64,000 bases of DNA from Cryobacterium sp. PH31-AA6 (GTDB taxonomy: Bacteria > Actinomycetota > Actinomycetes > Actinomycetales > Microbacteriaceae). The DNA lies in assembly GCF_030063195.1 (NCBI RefSeq), contig NZ_JASISS010000002.1:124001-188000 (forward strand). The letters run 5' to 3'. The translations under genes and the position numbers were made by a program. This document shows, piece by piece, positions 35,833 through 44,592 of the stretch; within the stretch, counting starts at the first letter, position 1, and each line of letters opens with the position of its first letter. A model generated the notes under the pieces. The model was given only the letters and a program-made list of their open reading frames with translations. It did not search any database and was not told the origin of the DNA.

Positions 35833-36108
35833 ATGAACAAGAAAAAGATCGCCGCCGCAGCCATCGTCGTCCTCGCCCTGACCGGCATCGGGAGCGGCGC
35901 CGCATTGGCCGCAACTCCCGCAGCGCCCGCGTCCGGCACCGCCGTGACCAGCACGGCCACGCCCGGCACCACGGAAGCGCCCGACTCCGAGTCCGCAGAC
36001 GAAACCCCGGGTACCGAGGCGGCTAATCCGGGTGACGGAAACGACGGAGGCCACGCGGACCCCGAAGGCGTCGACGTAAACCACGAGGGTGGAGCCGACG
36101 AGAAGTAG
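35833..36108 (+). CDS. Small exported acidic protein, 91 aa
   Basis: AAGGAG directly precedes the ATG. A typical signal peptide (MNKKKIAAAAIVVLALTGIG, cleavage predicted after ALA near residue 27) is followed by an Ala/Thr/Pro-rich, strongly acidic, low-complexity chain (TPGTTEAPDSESADETPGTE) ending GVDVNHEGGADEK. No family is recognised. Its position between two divergent teichoic-acid-type polymerases suggests a small secreted wall-associated protein, perhaps a cation-binding surface peptide; function is unknown. Confidence 0.75.
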   Translation: MNKKKIAAAAIVVLALTGIGSGAALAATPAAPASGTAVTSTATPGTTEAPDSESADETPGTEAANPGDGNDGGHADPEGVDVNHEGGADEK

Positions 36109-36113
36109 CCCCC

Positions 36114-36158
36114 AGAGCGGCCATGGCCGGCACCACCGTGCGAACGGCCATGGCCTCT
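36114..36158 (+). terminator. Hairpin after the small acidic protein gene
   Basis: GGCCATGGCC occurs at 36119-36128 and 36146-36155, flanked by AGAG and TCT, so the transcript can form a long GC-rich stem with a 17-nt loop. There is no T tract. It may act as an attenuating or stabilising hairpin between the two small genes. Confidence 0.4.
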
Positions 36159-36196
36159 CGGCAACACTCCCTCCGACGAACCAAAGGAATCCACAC

Positions 36197-36316
36197 GTGA
36201 ATACGCACATTCTGCCGGCGGTCGCAGCTATCACCGTCCTCGTGACCACGGCCATGTGGGGCTTCGTCACGCTGCTCTCTGAAATTGCCCAGCAGCAAGC
36301 CGATGCGGATGCGTAA
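36197..36316 (+). CDS. Mini single-pass membrane protein, 39 aa
   Basis: A GTG start has AAAGGAA seven bases upstream (36183-36189). The product is a 39-residue peptide with one hydrophobic helix (ILPAVAAITVLVTTAMWGFV) and a polar Gln/Asp-rich tail (SEIAQQQADADA). No homologue is recognised. It lies 97 bp before the second bifunctional glycosyltransferase and may be its cotranscribed leader gene. Confidence rests on the ribosome site and membrane-helix composition. Confidence 0.55.
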   Translation: MNTHILPAVAAITVLVTTAMWGFVTLLSEIAQQQADADA

Positions 36317-36413
36317 AACGCGGTTGCACGAGCCAGCTCTCTCGTGGACCCCGGGGCTGCTGCCGACCCCGACACATGTGTGAACGACCGAAACCAACGA
36401 GGCGCCCTGCACC

Positions 36414-38957
36414 ATGAAACCGATCCGTCTCAAGAACATCCCCTCACGAGCAAAGCGCTTCGTCAATTCCCAGTTCCACGCCCATTGGCGCAAAGAGCCA
36501 ATCAGAGCGGGGACAGTTCTCTACGAGTCCTTCGCCGGCAACGGCATGCTCTGCAATCCTGAAGCCATCTTCCGCCAGCTACTGGTGGCGCCCGACATGC
36601 AGCGGCTCCACCACATTTGGGTTCTCTCAGATCTACGCCACTATCGCCAGACGGTCGCGGAGTTCGCGGCAACGCCCAACGTCACGTTCGTGCGCCATGG
36701 CACCCCGTCGTACTACCGTGCCCTGGCCACGAGCGAATACCTCATCAACAACGCGACGTTCCCGGCCCAGTTCAGCAAGCGACCCGGCCAGACCTATCTG
36801 AACACCTGGCATGGCACCCCGTTGAAACGCATGGGCTACGACATCATCCGTGGCGCGCTCGGCACTGCCAACATCATCAGGAACTTCGTTGCCGCTGACT
36901 ATCTGCTGGCCGCTAACCCGTTCATGGCCGAGCAGATGTATGAGACGGCATACAAGCTCAGCGGCATCTCCCGAAGCCTGATCATCGAGGAAGGGTACCC
37001 GCGGATCGACCGGCAAACCCTCGACGTTGGCGGCGTTGAGGCTGGACGAGCGCGCTTGACTACCGCCGGTATCCCTCTCGGTGACCGCACGATCGTGCTC
37101 TACGCGCCGACCTGGAAGGGTGCGTCCTTCGCTCGGCCCGAGGACGACATCGACCAGCTTCTCGATCACGTCGCCCGGCTGACGGCACGGATCGACACGA
37201 GCAAATACGTGGTACTCCTCAAAACCCACCAGATTGTTCACGCCTTCGCGGCGTTACGGCCCGAGTTGGCTCGCGTGCTTGTGCCGAACGATATTCCCAC
37301 AAATGTCGTCCTGGGGCTCAGCGATGTCCTGATCACAGACTATTCGAGCATCCTCTTCGACTTCCTGGCCACTGGCCGCCCGATTCTCTTCTTCACCCCG
37401 GACCTTGACGACTACTCTGGCACGCGAGGTCTCTATTTCGACCCCGAGAACTGGCCCGGCCCGGTCTGCCTGACCGTTGACCAGTTGGCGGTCGAGCTCG
37501 TTGGGACCCTCACGACCGGCGATCTCCCGGCTGAGTCGGCCGAACGCTATCGCACCAGCCAGCAGCAGTTCTGCGGTGTGGACGATGGGCGCGCCAGCGC
37601 CCGGATAGTCGACATTGTCTTCCGCGAAAATGCCCGACACCATCATGTTCGCCCCGTCGTATCCCTGAACCGCCCATCACTCCTGGTGTACCTGGGCGGG
37701 ATGCGCTCAAACGGCATAACCACGTCCGTCCTCAACCTCCTCAATAGCATCGACCACTCGCGGTTCGACGTATCAGCCTGTTTCGACCAGAGCAAAGCGC
37801 CCGCCGCGATCGAGAACCAACTCGCGATCAATCCCGCCGTGCGCCAGTTCCCCCGCGTTGGCGGAATGAATGGCTCCGCGTTGGATCAGCTGAGAAGGCG
37901 CCTCGACTTCCGGCGCGGCAGAATCAACCGGCACCAGACTGAGCCGGCCCAGAAGACGCTCTGGGATGACGAGTGGACGCGATGCTTCGGAGATAGCCGC
38001 TTTGACTTCGTTGTGGATTTCAGTGGTTATGGTCCGTTCTGGGCGGCACTACTTCTCCATTCCCCGACGGCAATCCGTTCGATCTGGCTGCACAATGACC
38101 TGGCCGCCGACGCCCATCGCGAGATCAACGGCAAAAAGAAGATGTTGCACAGCCTGACCGAGGTCTTCACCCTATACCGGCAATACGACCACCTGGTTTC
38201 CGTCTCGCCGACACTGTCGACCATCAACCGTCGTAAGCTTTCCGCATACGCGGACCCGGAGCAATTCACGTTCGCACTCAACGCTGCGGACGCCAAGCAC
38301 ATTCTCCGTGCCGCAAGCCAGGACCTGCGCGAAACGGTTCGAGACCCGGACACAGGAATAACTCCCCCATGGGCCGACGCCCTCCTCGCCGACGACACGG
38401 TCACTACGTTTGTGTCGGTGGGGCGCCTCTCGCCCGAAAAGAATCAGGCACGCCTCATCCGTGCCTTCAGCAGAGTCCACAGGACAACACCGACAACGCG
38501 ACTCGTGCTCGTTGGAGACGGCCCGCTGAAGAGCGAACTGGAGGCACTGATCGCGAGCCTCGGGCTCGAGGGGTCGGTCATTCTCACGGGTGAGCAACGC
38601 AACCCCCACGCGATCATGGCTGCGGCCGACTGCTTCGCCCTCTCGAGTGATTACGAGGGCCAGCCCATGGTCATCCTCGAGGCGTTGGTACTCGGCCTGC
38701 CAATCGTCACAGTCGAATTCGAGTCGGTGAAGAACGCACTCCCAGCGGGCTTCGGATTGGTCGTGCCGCAAACCGACCAGAACCTCGCGCAGGGGTTGAC
38801 CGCATTTCTCAACGGAGAAGTGCCCACGGGAACGTTCGATCACGCCGCCTACACTCGACGTGCCCTCAACCAATTCCACACTGCAATCGGCGCTGCCTCC
38901 GTGCTGACGGATGCTACGGGTTCAGGGTTCCGAACAGGCCTTGCCCCAGCTCGGTGA
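36414..38957 (+). CDS. Second bifunctional CDP-glycerol-type glycerophosphotransferase and GT4 glycosyltransferase, 847 aa
   Basis: Full-length paralogue of 33119-35632 in the opposite orientation: ESFAGNGMLCNPEAIF, NTWHGTPLKRMGYD, EEGYPRID, YAPTWKG, VLLKTHQIVHAF, TDYSSILFD in the polymerase half; GMRSNGITTS, VGRLSPEKNQARLIRAF and SSDYEGQPMVILEA in the GT4 half. Probably a wall-teichoic-acid chain-building and decorating enzyme. Oddity: compared with the paralogue, the last 20 residues (SVLTDATGSGFRTGLAPAR) are extra and overlap, antisense, the final 44 bp of a broken phosphoesterase gene, so the 3' end was probably altered by recombination. Confidence 0.9.
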   Translation: MKPIRLKNIPSRAKRFVNSQFHAHWRKEPIRAGTVLYESFAGNGMLCNPEAIFRQLLVAPDMQRLHHIWVLSDLRHYRQTVAEFAATPNVTFVRHGTPSYYRALATSEYLINNATFPAQFSKRPGQTYLNTWHGTPLKRMGYDIIRGALGTANIIRNFVAADYLLAANPFMAEQMYETAYKLSGISRSLIIEEGYPRIDRQTLDVGGVEAGRARLTTAGIPLGDRTIVLYAPTWKGASFARPEDDIDQLLDHVARLTARIDTSKYVVLLKTHQIVHAFAALRPELARVLVPNDIPTNVVLGLSDVLITDYSSILFDFLATGRPILFFTPDLDDYSGTRGLYFDPENWPGPVCLTVDQLAVELVGTLTTGDLPAESAERYRTSQQQFCGVDDGRASARIVDIVFRENARHHHVRPVVSLNRPSLLVYLGGMRSNGITTSVLNLLNSIDHSRFDVSACFDQSKAPAAIENQLAINPAVRQFPRVGGMNGSALDQLRRRLDFRRGRINRHQTEPAQKTLWDDEWTRCFGDSRFDFVVDFSGYGPFWAALLLHSPTAIRSIWLHNDLAADAHREINGKKKMLHSLTEVFTLYRQYDHLVSVSPTLSTINRRKLSAYADPEQFTFALNAADAKHILRAASQDLRETVRDPDTGITPPWADALLADDTVTTFVSVGRLSPEKNQARLIRAFSRVHRTTPTTRLVLVGDGPLKSELEALIASLGLEGSVILTGEQRNPHAIMAAADCFALSSDYEGQPMVILEALVLGLPIVTVEFESVKNALPAGFGLVVPQTDQNLAQGLTAFLNGEVPTGTFDHAAYTRRALNQFHTAIGAASVLTDATGSGFRTGLAPAR

Positions 38958-39396
38958 GTGCGTTGAAGGCGTCTTCGTAGCTGTCGGGAACCGGGTCGGC
39001 GGAGTTCCCGAACTTCGTGATCAACAGCCCGAGCAGTCCCGTGGCGGGGTTGCTGAGCTTCTTCGCCTTGTTTTGTTCAGCTTTCGGATCCATCTCCCCA
39101 TCGATGTCTGCGGGAACATAGGCCGCTTGGGTGATCGTCCACTCCGCAAGCGGCCGCGCTGAGGTGCGGTTGATGGCGTCGAACATGTCCGGCCCCTCCG
39201 CATCGCGGTGGGTCAGCGGCTCAAGGCCATGTTGCCGGGTGAGGGTGGCGATCAGCGACCCATGATGTTTAGTCTCGTTGACGATCGTGTTCCGTGCCGT
39301 GTAGGCGGAGATCAGGATGGCGGGCACGCGAGGACCGAGCCGGTCGAACGCGAATCCAATCTCGCCCTTCTCCCCGGTGCCCGGCGGTTCCTCGCC
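38914..39396 (-). pseudogene. C-terminal remnant of a phosphoesterase (phospholipase C-like)
   Basis: The minus-strand frame ending at 38914 contains [40 protein letters not shown] and [17 protein letters not shown]. The [11 protein letters not shown]-type segment followed by a His before SLIA is typical of the C-terminal catalytic part of alkaline-phosphatase-superfamily phosphoesterases (PF04185). The N-terminal two thirds are missing: near 39396 the sequence changes abruptly into a copper-ATPase fragment on the other strand. No start codon supports an intact protein. Confidence 0.7.
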
Positions 39397-40530
39397 GGCG
39401 CAACGCCCCGCGACGCGTTCGGAACGGGCATAGCGGTCCTGATCATCGCGTGCCCCTGCGCACTCGGGCTGGCAACCCCCACAGCATTGATGGTCGGCAT
39501 CGGCCGGGGCGCGCAACTTGGCATCCTAATTAAGGGACAGGACGCCCTGGAAGCCAGCGGGACGATCGACACAGTTGTCCTTGACAAGACCGGTACCGTC
39601 ACGACCGGCGACATGAGGATCACCACAATCACCGCCCTCGGCTCGATGACCCGCACCGAGATTCTGCGCATGGCCGCGTCCCTTGAGACCGGCTCTGAGC
39701 ACGCCATTGCCGCAGCGATAGTGAAAGCCGGCAGGAAGGACTCCCTCCCACTCGATGACGTCACCGATTTCACGGCGCTGCCCGGCCTCGGGGCGCGCGG
39801 AACGATTGACGGCAGCAGCATCATTGTCGGCAGCCCCCGCCTCTTCACTGAACAAGGCTTTCCGGCCACCGCCTCCCTGCAGGCGGCCATAGCCGATCAC
39901 ACCCGCGCCGGGGAAACCGTAGTCCTGCTCGGACGCGGTGGCACCGTCGAGGCCGTCATCTCGGTCGCTGACACCATCAAACCCTCAGCCGGGCCGGCAA
40001 TCCGCTACCTGAAAGACTTGGGGCTGACCACCATTCTGCTCACCGGGGACGGAGAGCAGGCCGCCCGCCGGGTTGCCGACGAGGTCGGCATTGAGAAAGT
40101 TCTGGCGGGCGTGCTCCCCGCCGAGAAAGCCGCCGCCATCAAAACGCTTCAGGATGCCGGGAAACGAGTCGCAATGGTTGGTGACGGAATCAATGATGCG
40201 GCCGCCCTCGCGACCGCGAATCTGGGCCTGGCCATGGTCCACGGCACTGACATTGCGATGCGGTCGGCCGACATCATCCTCGTTCGTGACGATCTCCACG
40301 TCATCGGCGATGCCGTGTCCCTGTCCCGACAAACGCTCCGAACGATCCGCAGCAACCTCCTCTGGGCCTTCGGCTACAACGTTGCAGCTATCCCCCTCGC
40401 CGCGGCCGGCCTCCTCAACCCCCTGATCGCAGCTGCAGCCATGTCCCTGTCGTCAGTTCTCGTTGTTTCCAACAGTCTCCGACTCCGAAACTTTGAAACC
40501 CGTCATGAAACGTCCACCAGCGACGAGTAA
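39397..40530 (+). pseudogene. 5'-truncated heavy-metal (copper) P-type ATPase
   Basis: The frame holds a P1B-ATPase from just before transmembrane helix 6 onward: [20 protein letters not shown] (CPC metal site), the phosphorylation site [12 protein letters not shown], the HP dipeptide replaced by EHAIAAA context ([10 protein letters not shown]), [11 protein letters not shown] and the final two helices ending [16 protein letters not shown]. The metal-binding domain and the first five helices are absent; upstream codons in this frame are the antisense of the phosphoesterase fragment. Transport is therefore unlikely. CPC and [13 protein letters not shown] indicate the copper/silver class. Confidence 0.85.
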
Positions 40531-40589
40531 CGACATCGACCACGACCGGTTGCTAAATACAACAGCAGCGCTTTCGGGCCGCATCGGGA

Positions 40590-41348
40590 CTACAAGTCGG
40601 GTACTCCCGCGCCGAACGTTGCGGTCACGGAATACCGCTCGCCCAGAATATGGCTGCAGCGAACTTCAACGGCGATTCCGCGGTGGTAGCCAATTCTCTG
40701 GATCCGAAACATGGGGGCACCCAGAGCGCAGTCAAGGCGTTCGACGTCCACGGCCGAGGCGGTATCGGCGCGTAGCTCCTCGAGCCCGCCGTCCACCGTG
40801 ATGCCGCACCGTTCTCTCAGCTCCTTGTAGAGCGCCGTTTCAGCGAAGTCGACATCGAGGAGCGGACGGACGCGATCAGCGGGCAGCCAGACGTGATCGA
40901 CCGCGAACGGTTCCTCGTCGGCGAGACGCAAGCGAGACAGTTTGAGCAACTCCTGGGTCGGAGGGAGCGAAAGGAGTCCGGCGATGACCGGATCGGTGAC
41001 AAGCCGGCGCTCCAATACCACGCTGCGCTGGGTCATCCCAGATTCCTGCACGGACGCGAACAGGCTGTACACGGGGCCGAAGGCGCTGCCCATACCGCCC
41101 ACAATCACCCGAGGCTTCTTGCCTCTCTGAGCGGTAACGGACCCCTTCTCTCTGAGGGGGCGCAAGGCGCTGCGGATCGTACCCCGGCTGACGCCGTAGG
41201 TGTCAGCCAGTTCCAACTCGCCAGGGAACCCGTCGGGGAATTCTCCCCTGGCAACGCGATCCGCGAGGTCCGCGCCGATGCTCTCCCACAACGGCCTGCG
41301 TGGGTGCGACTCAACGGCGGGTGCGCCGACCTGAGTATGTGCTGCCAC
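40590..41348 (-). CDS. GntR/HutC-family regulator with UTRA domain, 252 aa
   Basis: N-terminal winged helix (PLWESIGADLADRVARGEFP, GELELADTYGVSRGTIRSAL) and C-terminal UTRA effector domain (LLKLSRLRLADEEPFAVDHV, FRIQRIGYHRGIAVEVRCSH). The GTG at 41348 is chosen because GAAAGGA precedes it; a TTG further up is possible. It is divergent from the dsbA-ccdA operon, with a TGT-N4-ACA palindrome between them, so it probably represses both. The ligand is unknown. Confidence 0.9.
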   Translation of the reverse strand: MAAHTQVGAPAVESHPRRPLWESIGADLADRVARGEFPDGFPGELELADTYGVSRGTIRSALRPLREKGSVTAQRGKKPRVIVGGMGSAFGPVYSLFASVQESGMTQRSVVLERRLVTDPVIAGLLSLPPTQELLKLSRLRLADEEPFAVDHVWLPADRVRPLLDVDFAETALYKELRERCGITVDGGLEELRADTASAVDVERLDCALGAPMFRIQRIGYHRGIAVEVRCSHILGERYSVTATFGAGVPDL

Positions 41349-41368
41349 GGCTGTCCTTTCTCGCAAAA

Positions 41369-41378
41369 TGTCTATACA
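41369..41378. promoter_or_regulatory. Candidate GntR/HutC operator
   Basis: TGTCTATACA has the TGT-N4-ACA dyad of HutC-type operators and lies between the divergent GntR and DsbA genes, about 20 bp from the GntR start and 40 bp from the DsbA start. It is embedded in an AT-rich stretch (ATACATTAGAATTG) that could hold promoter elements. Confidence 0.5.
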
Positions 41379-41418
41379 TTAGAATTGTCTCTGTAAAAAC
41401 CCCGGAAGGTCGAAAGCC

Positions 41419-42156
41419 ATGGCGCCTGTGCAACCGAAGAACGCGTCGTCGGGCTCTCCCCGCCGCGGCCGCGTCTACTTGATCGCTAGTGCTGTCGCGA
41501 TTGTAGTCGTGCTCGGCGTCGGGTTCGCGGCGCAGTCCGGAACGGCGGAACAGGGTTCGACGGCAGGGGGCACCAGTGAGCAGGGCTCCGATGAACCCAC
41601 CATCGACATGTCTCGTCGCATTGACGGCGATCCGACGGCGTTTGGCAACAGAAATGCCCCGGTTGTCCTGGTGGAGTATTCGGACTACCGGTGCCCATTC
41701 TGTGGAGTGTACGCACGGGACACCCTCCCGGTTCTCATTGACGAGTACGTGAAATCGGGGAAGGTGCGCATCGAATGGCGAGACTTCACGGTCTTTGGCC
41801 AGCAGTCCATTGACGCGGCCGTCGCCGGCAGGGCCGCAGGCAACCAGGGCTTGTTCTGGGAATTCAACGCGGCTGTTTACAAGGACGCTCCCGAGCGGGC
41901 GCACATTGACCTTCCGCGGGAGCGCCTGCTCCAAATCGGCAGGGACATCGGGGTTCCTGACATGGCTCGCTACGAGGGAGATCTGAGCAGTCCAGCTCTC
42001 CTCAAGCTCGTTACCGCCGACACGGCGGAAGCCCAGGCGATCGGCGCGACGGGCACGCCGCTCTTTCTCGTCAACAGCACTCCCATTTCCGGTGCCCAAC
42101 CCGTCGACGCCTTCCGTCAGGCCGTTGATCGAGAACTCGCCAAAGCGGCGAAGTAA
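41419..42156 (+). CDS. DsbA-family thioredoxin-fold thiol oxidoreductase, membrane-anchored, 245 aa
   Basis: An N-terminal signal anchor (VYLIASAVAIVVVLGVGF, residues 19-36) is followed by a Gly/Ser/Glu linker and a DsbA-like domain: PVVLVEYSDYRCPFCGVYAR with CPFC at 92-95, an inserted helical region and cis-Pro loop ATGTPLFLVNSTPISGAQP. It would form or shuffle disulfides outside the membrane. The stop overlaps the ccdA ATG by 1 bp. The CcdA protein that follows is a natural electron partner. Confidence 0.93.
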   Translation: MAPVQPKNASSGSPRRGRVYLIASAVAIVVVLGVGFAAQSGTAEQGSTAGGTSEQGSDEPTIDMSRRIDGDPTAFGNRNAPVVLVEYSDYRCPFCGVYARDTLPVLIDEYVKSGKVRIEWRDFTVFGQQSIDAAVAGRAAGNQGLFWEFNAAVYKDAPERAHIDLPRERLLQIGRDIGVPDMARYEGDLSSPALLKLVTADTAEAQAIGATGTPLFLVNSTPISGAQPVDAFRQAVDRELAKAAK

Positions 42157-43031
42157 TGGATATCGGTTACACGGGCGCCCTGATCGGCGGGGTACTGACT
42201 TTGCTCAGTCCGTGCTCGGTCATGCTCCTCCCGGCGTTCTTCGCCTACGCATTCTCGACGCCCACGAAACTTCTCGCCCGCACCGGACTCTTCTATCTGG
42301 GGCTCATCACTACGCTCGTGCCGATCGGCGTTCTCGCTGGCACGCTCGGCGCGTTTCTCACCCAGAACCGAGCCGGGTTCGTAGCCGTCGCCGCGTCACT
42401 CGTGATCGCACTCGGCTTGGTCCAGCTCATCGGCATCAAGCTGCCGGCGTTCGCCAGGGGCGGCGGAGCTGAGGGCACCTCCTCAGCCTCGGTATTCCTC
42501 TTGGGATCTGTTTACGGGGTCGCCGGGGTGTGTGCGGGCCCCATTCTCGGGTCCGTCCTCACTGTCGCCGCCGTGGGCGGAAACGCCGCATACGGCGGCA
42601 TCCTGCTGGCCATCTATGCGCTCGGGATGACCGTCCCCTTGTTCGCCCTGGCGCTCGTCTGGGACCGACTCAGGATCACGGAACGAGGCTGGCTGCGGCC
42701 GCGAATGGTGCGCATCGGACGCTGGCAGAACTCGTGGCTGCTGATCGTGTCCGGCCTGCTCTCGATCGGAATCGGAGCGCTCCTCCTCCTGACCGACGGC
42801 ACCGCCGGACTAGGCGGCGTCTTGACCATCGGCGATCAGTTCGCCGCCGAGTCCTTCGTATTGAACGTCTCCTCGGGCGTCTCCAACCTCCTCTTCGGTC
42901 TCGCGGCGATCGGCGTACTGATCGTCATCGCCGTGATCTACTTCGTGCGCGGTCGACAACCAGGAGGTCCAGGGCGACCGGCAGGGCGGGTCGAGCAGGG
43001 GCAGTCAGCAGAGTCGATCGACCGGCGATGA
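42156..43031 (+). CDS. CcdA/DsbD-like transmembrane thiol reductase, 291 aa
   Basis: Six or more helices with the paired conserved cysteines: LLSPCSVMLLPAFFAYAF (C20) and GVAGVCAGPILGS (C126). The Pro residues beside them (SPC, AGP) match CcdA-type electron carriers that pass reducing power from cytoplasmic thioredoxin to extracytoplasmic thiol proteins. A basic, disordered C terminus follows. It overlaps dsbA by 1 bp and the next gene by 4 bp, so all are translated together. Confidence 0.92.
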   Translation: MDIGYTGALIGGVLTLLSPCSVMLLPAFFAYAFSTPTKLLARTGLFYLGLITTLVPIGVLAGTLGAFLTQNRAGFVAVAASLVIALGLVQLIGIKLPAFARGGGAEGTSSASVFLLGSVYGVAGVCAGPILGSVLTVAAVGGNAAYGGILLAIYALGMTVPLFALALVWDRLRITERGWLRPRMVRIGRWQNSWLLIVSGLLSIGIGALLLLTDGTAGLGGVLTIGDQFAAESFVLNVSSGVSNLLFGLAAIGVLIVIAVIYFVRGRQPGGPGRPAGRVEQGQSAESIDRR

Positions 43032-44254
43032 CTGCGGGCCGCGTCACCGCCGCCCGCTGCGCCGTCGTCATCCTTGCGTCGACGCTCACCGGGTGCACGC
43101 CCACCGCCCACACACTCGGGGCCCGGACGGTGCGGCCGCAGTCCGTCACCGTCAACAGCGCCGCAACGACGACGAGAGTCACACCGGGCCTCACCACTTC
43201 GAGCACGGTCGAATTGGATCGTGCGCCCGCCGCCTCCGGAGGTGTCTTCGTGTCGATGGTCTTTCCCAACAAGCGACACGGACAGTTGAGCTTCGTCGGT
43301 GCAACGGACGCCGGCATCCGCTAGCAGATTGAGACGAACCCGTCGTGCGTGGGTTCGGCGCACACCCGGGTGGGCGAGGAGGAGATGATCGTCGTTCTGG
43401 ATTCGGATGCTCAGGTTGCCGGTGGCCGCCTCGCCACACACACGGTGGCCACGGCATTCCGCACCGACACCGGCAAACAGGTGTGGGGGCCAGTCGAGGT
43501 GCCCGGCCCTATCCAAGGCCTCGGACTAATCTTCGCCGACACTCCCAAAGCGATCGTTTCGGTCGATGCCGCCTCTCGCGTGATGCTCAACGCTTCTGAC
43601 GGTTCAGTCGTGGCGGACGAAAGCACGACCGGCGACGTTCAGATCGACTACGAGAGCAACGGTGTCGGCCTCATCCGCATCGACGGCGAACTCCAAGCCA
43701 TGGACACGCGCACGTCACTCACGCTCTGGAATTCCACCTCCCTCCCTCGGCCGGACGGGACGGACTCCACCTGGTCAGCCGGCGTCGACGAAACCGTGGA
43801 GACGTCGCGAGGAGACGTGGTCTTCCTTCGATGGACCGCTCCCGATGGCGAGTGGGTCACGGCAGCGCACAATGCACGCACCGGTAATTTCCTCGGCTCG
43901 ATCCCAGGCGGACTCATCCCGGCAACCGTCGAGAGTCCCAGCCGGAACCGGATCGTCGAGGCATCCATGCCGGCACCTGCGACAACGATCCTCACTGCAC
44001 TCGATCCCGACGAAGGCATCCTGTGGGCGAAGAATGTCTCCGGCACGGTCACCTTGGAATCGGCGTCCGACAACAAGCTCTACCTGCGCAACGGCGCACA
44101 AGGCGTAGCCCTGACCTTGGATAGCGGGGACGAACTTGCCCGCGGTGACTTCGCCGTACCTCGTGCCGTTCTTGCCGACGGAACAGCGATTCTGCCCACC
44201 GGAAACCAATCTAAGTACCTGCTTGCCAGACCAACACCGAAGGATCGTCAATGA
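43028..44254 (+). pseudogene. PQQ-like beta-propeller lipoprotein interrupted by one amber codon
   Basis: The frame opens with a lipoprotein signal ending in LTGC (residues 20-23) and continues for 98 codons to TAG at 43322-43324. It then continues in the same frame, without any shift, to 44254: QIETNPSCVGSAHTRVGEEE, then propeller repeats DTGKQVWGPVEVPGPI, MDTRTSLTLWNST, DPDEGILWAKNV. TGG to TAG would explain it (IR-W-QIE). The gene overlaps ccdA and dsrE-like genes by 4 bp each, so it was part of the operon. It could be expressed by readthrough, restart or be simply inactive; sequencing error is possible. Confidence 0.8.
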
Positions 44255-44592
44255 ACAACACGGGACTACTGCTGCACGTTAGCGGCGCCGATGCAATTCA
44301 CATTCAGGCCGGCATCCGGGCCGCCATCAACGCTCGGGCGCAGTTGCCGACAGTCTCCATTGAACTCGTGATCCAGGGACCGTGCGTCACATTCCTGGCG
44401 ACCGGATCCGTCCTCGAATCCGAACTGGCCGCACTCGGAGATGGGCTCGTACACATTCTGGCCTGCAACAACAGCATGCGGTCGGCCGGGCTGCAAGCCG
44501 ACCAGCTGCCTGGCGCCGTGAGCGTTGTCCCGGCCGCCGTCGCCCATCTGGCCGCGCGGCAGTTCACCGGCTGGGCCTACGTTCGAGTGTGA
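44251..44592 (+). CDS. DsrE/YchN-like small sulfur-transfer-fold protein, 113 aa
   Basis: A DsrE-fold protein: NTGLLLHVSGADAIHIQAGI, VSIELVIQGPCVTFLA, VHILACNNSMRSAGLQADQL with a conserved cysteine in the ACxNSM loop, and WAYVRV at the C terminus. No signal peptide is visible, so it is cytoplasmic. Related proteins carry persulfide sulfur or act as small redox partners. The ATGA overlap with the propeller gene makes it the last member of a dsbA-ccdA-propeller-dsrE operon. Confidence 0.85.
   Translation: MNNTGLLLHVSGADAIHIQAGIRAAINARAQLPTVSIELVIQGPCVTFLATGSVLESELAALGDGLVHILACNNSMRSAGLQADQLPGAVSVVPAAVAHLAARQFTGWAYVRV

Noticed and set aside
43349-44254. The second half of the propeller gene as an independent cytoplasmic gene
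   Set aside because: It is in phase with the lipoprotein start across a single TAG and has no ribosome site at 43349.
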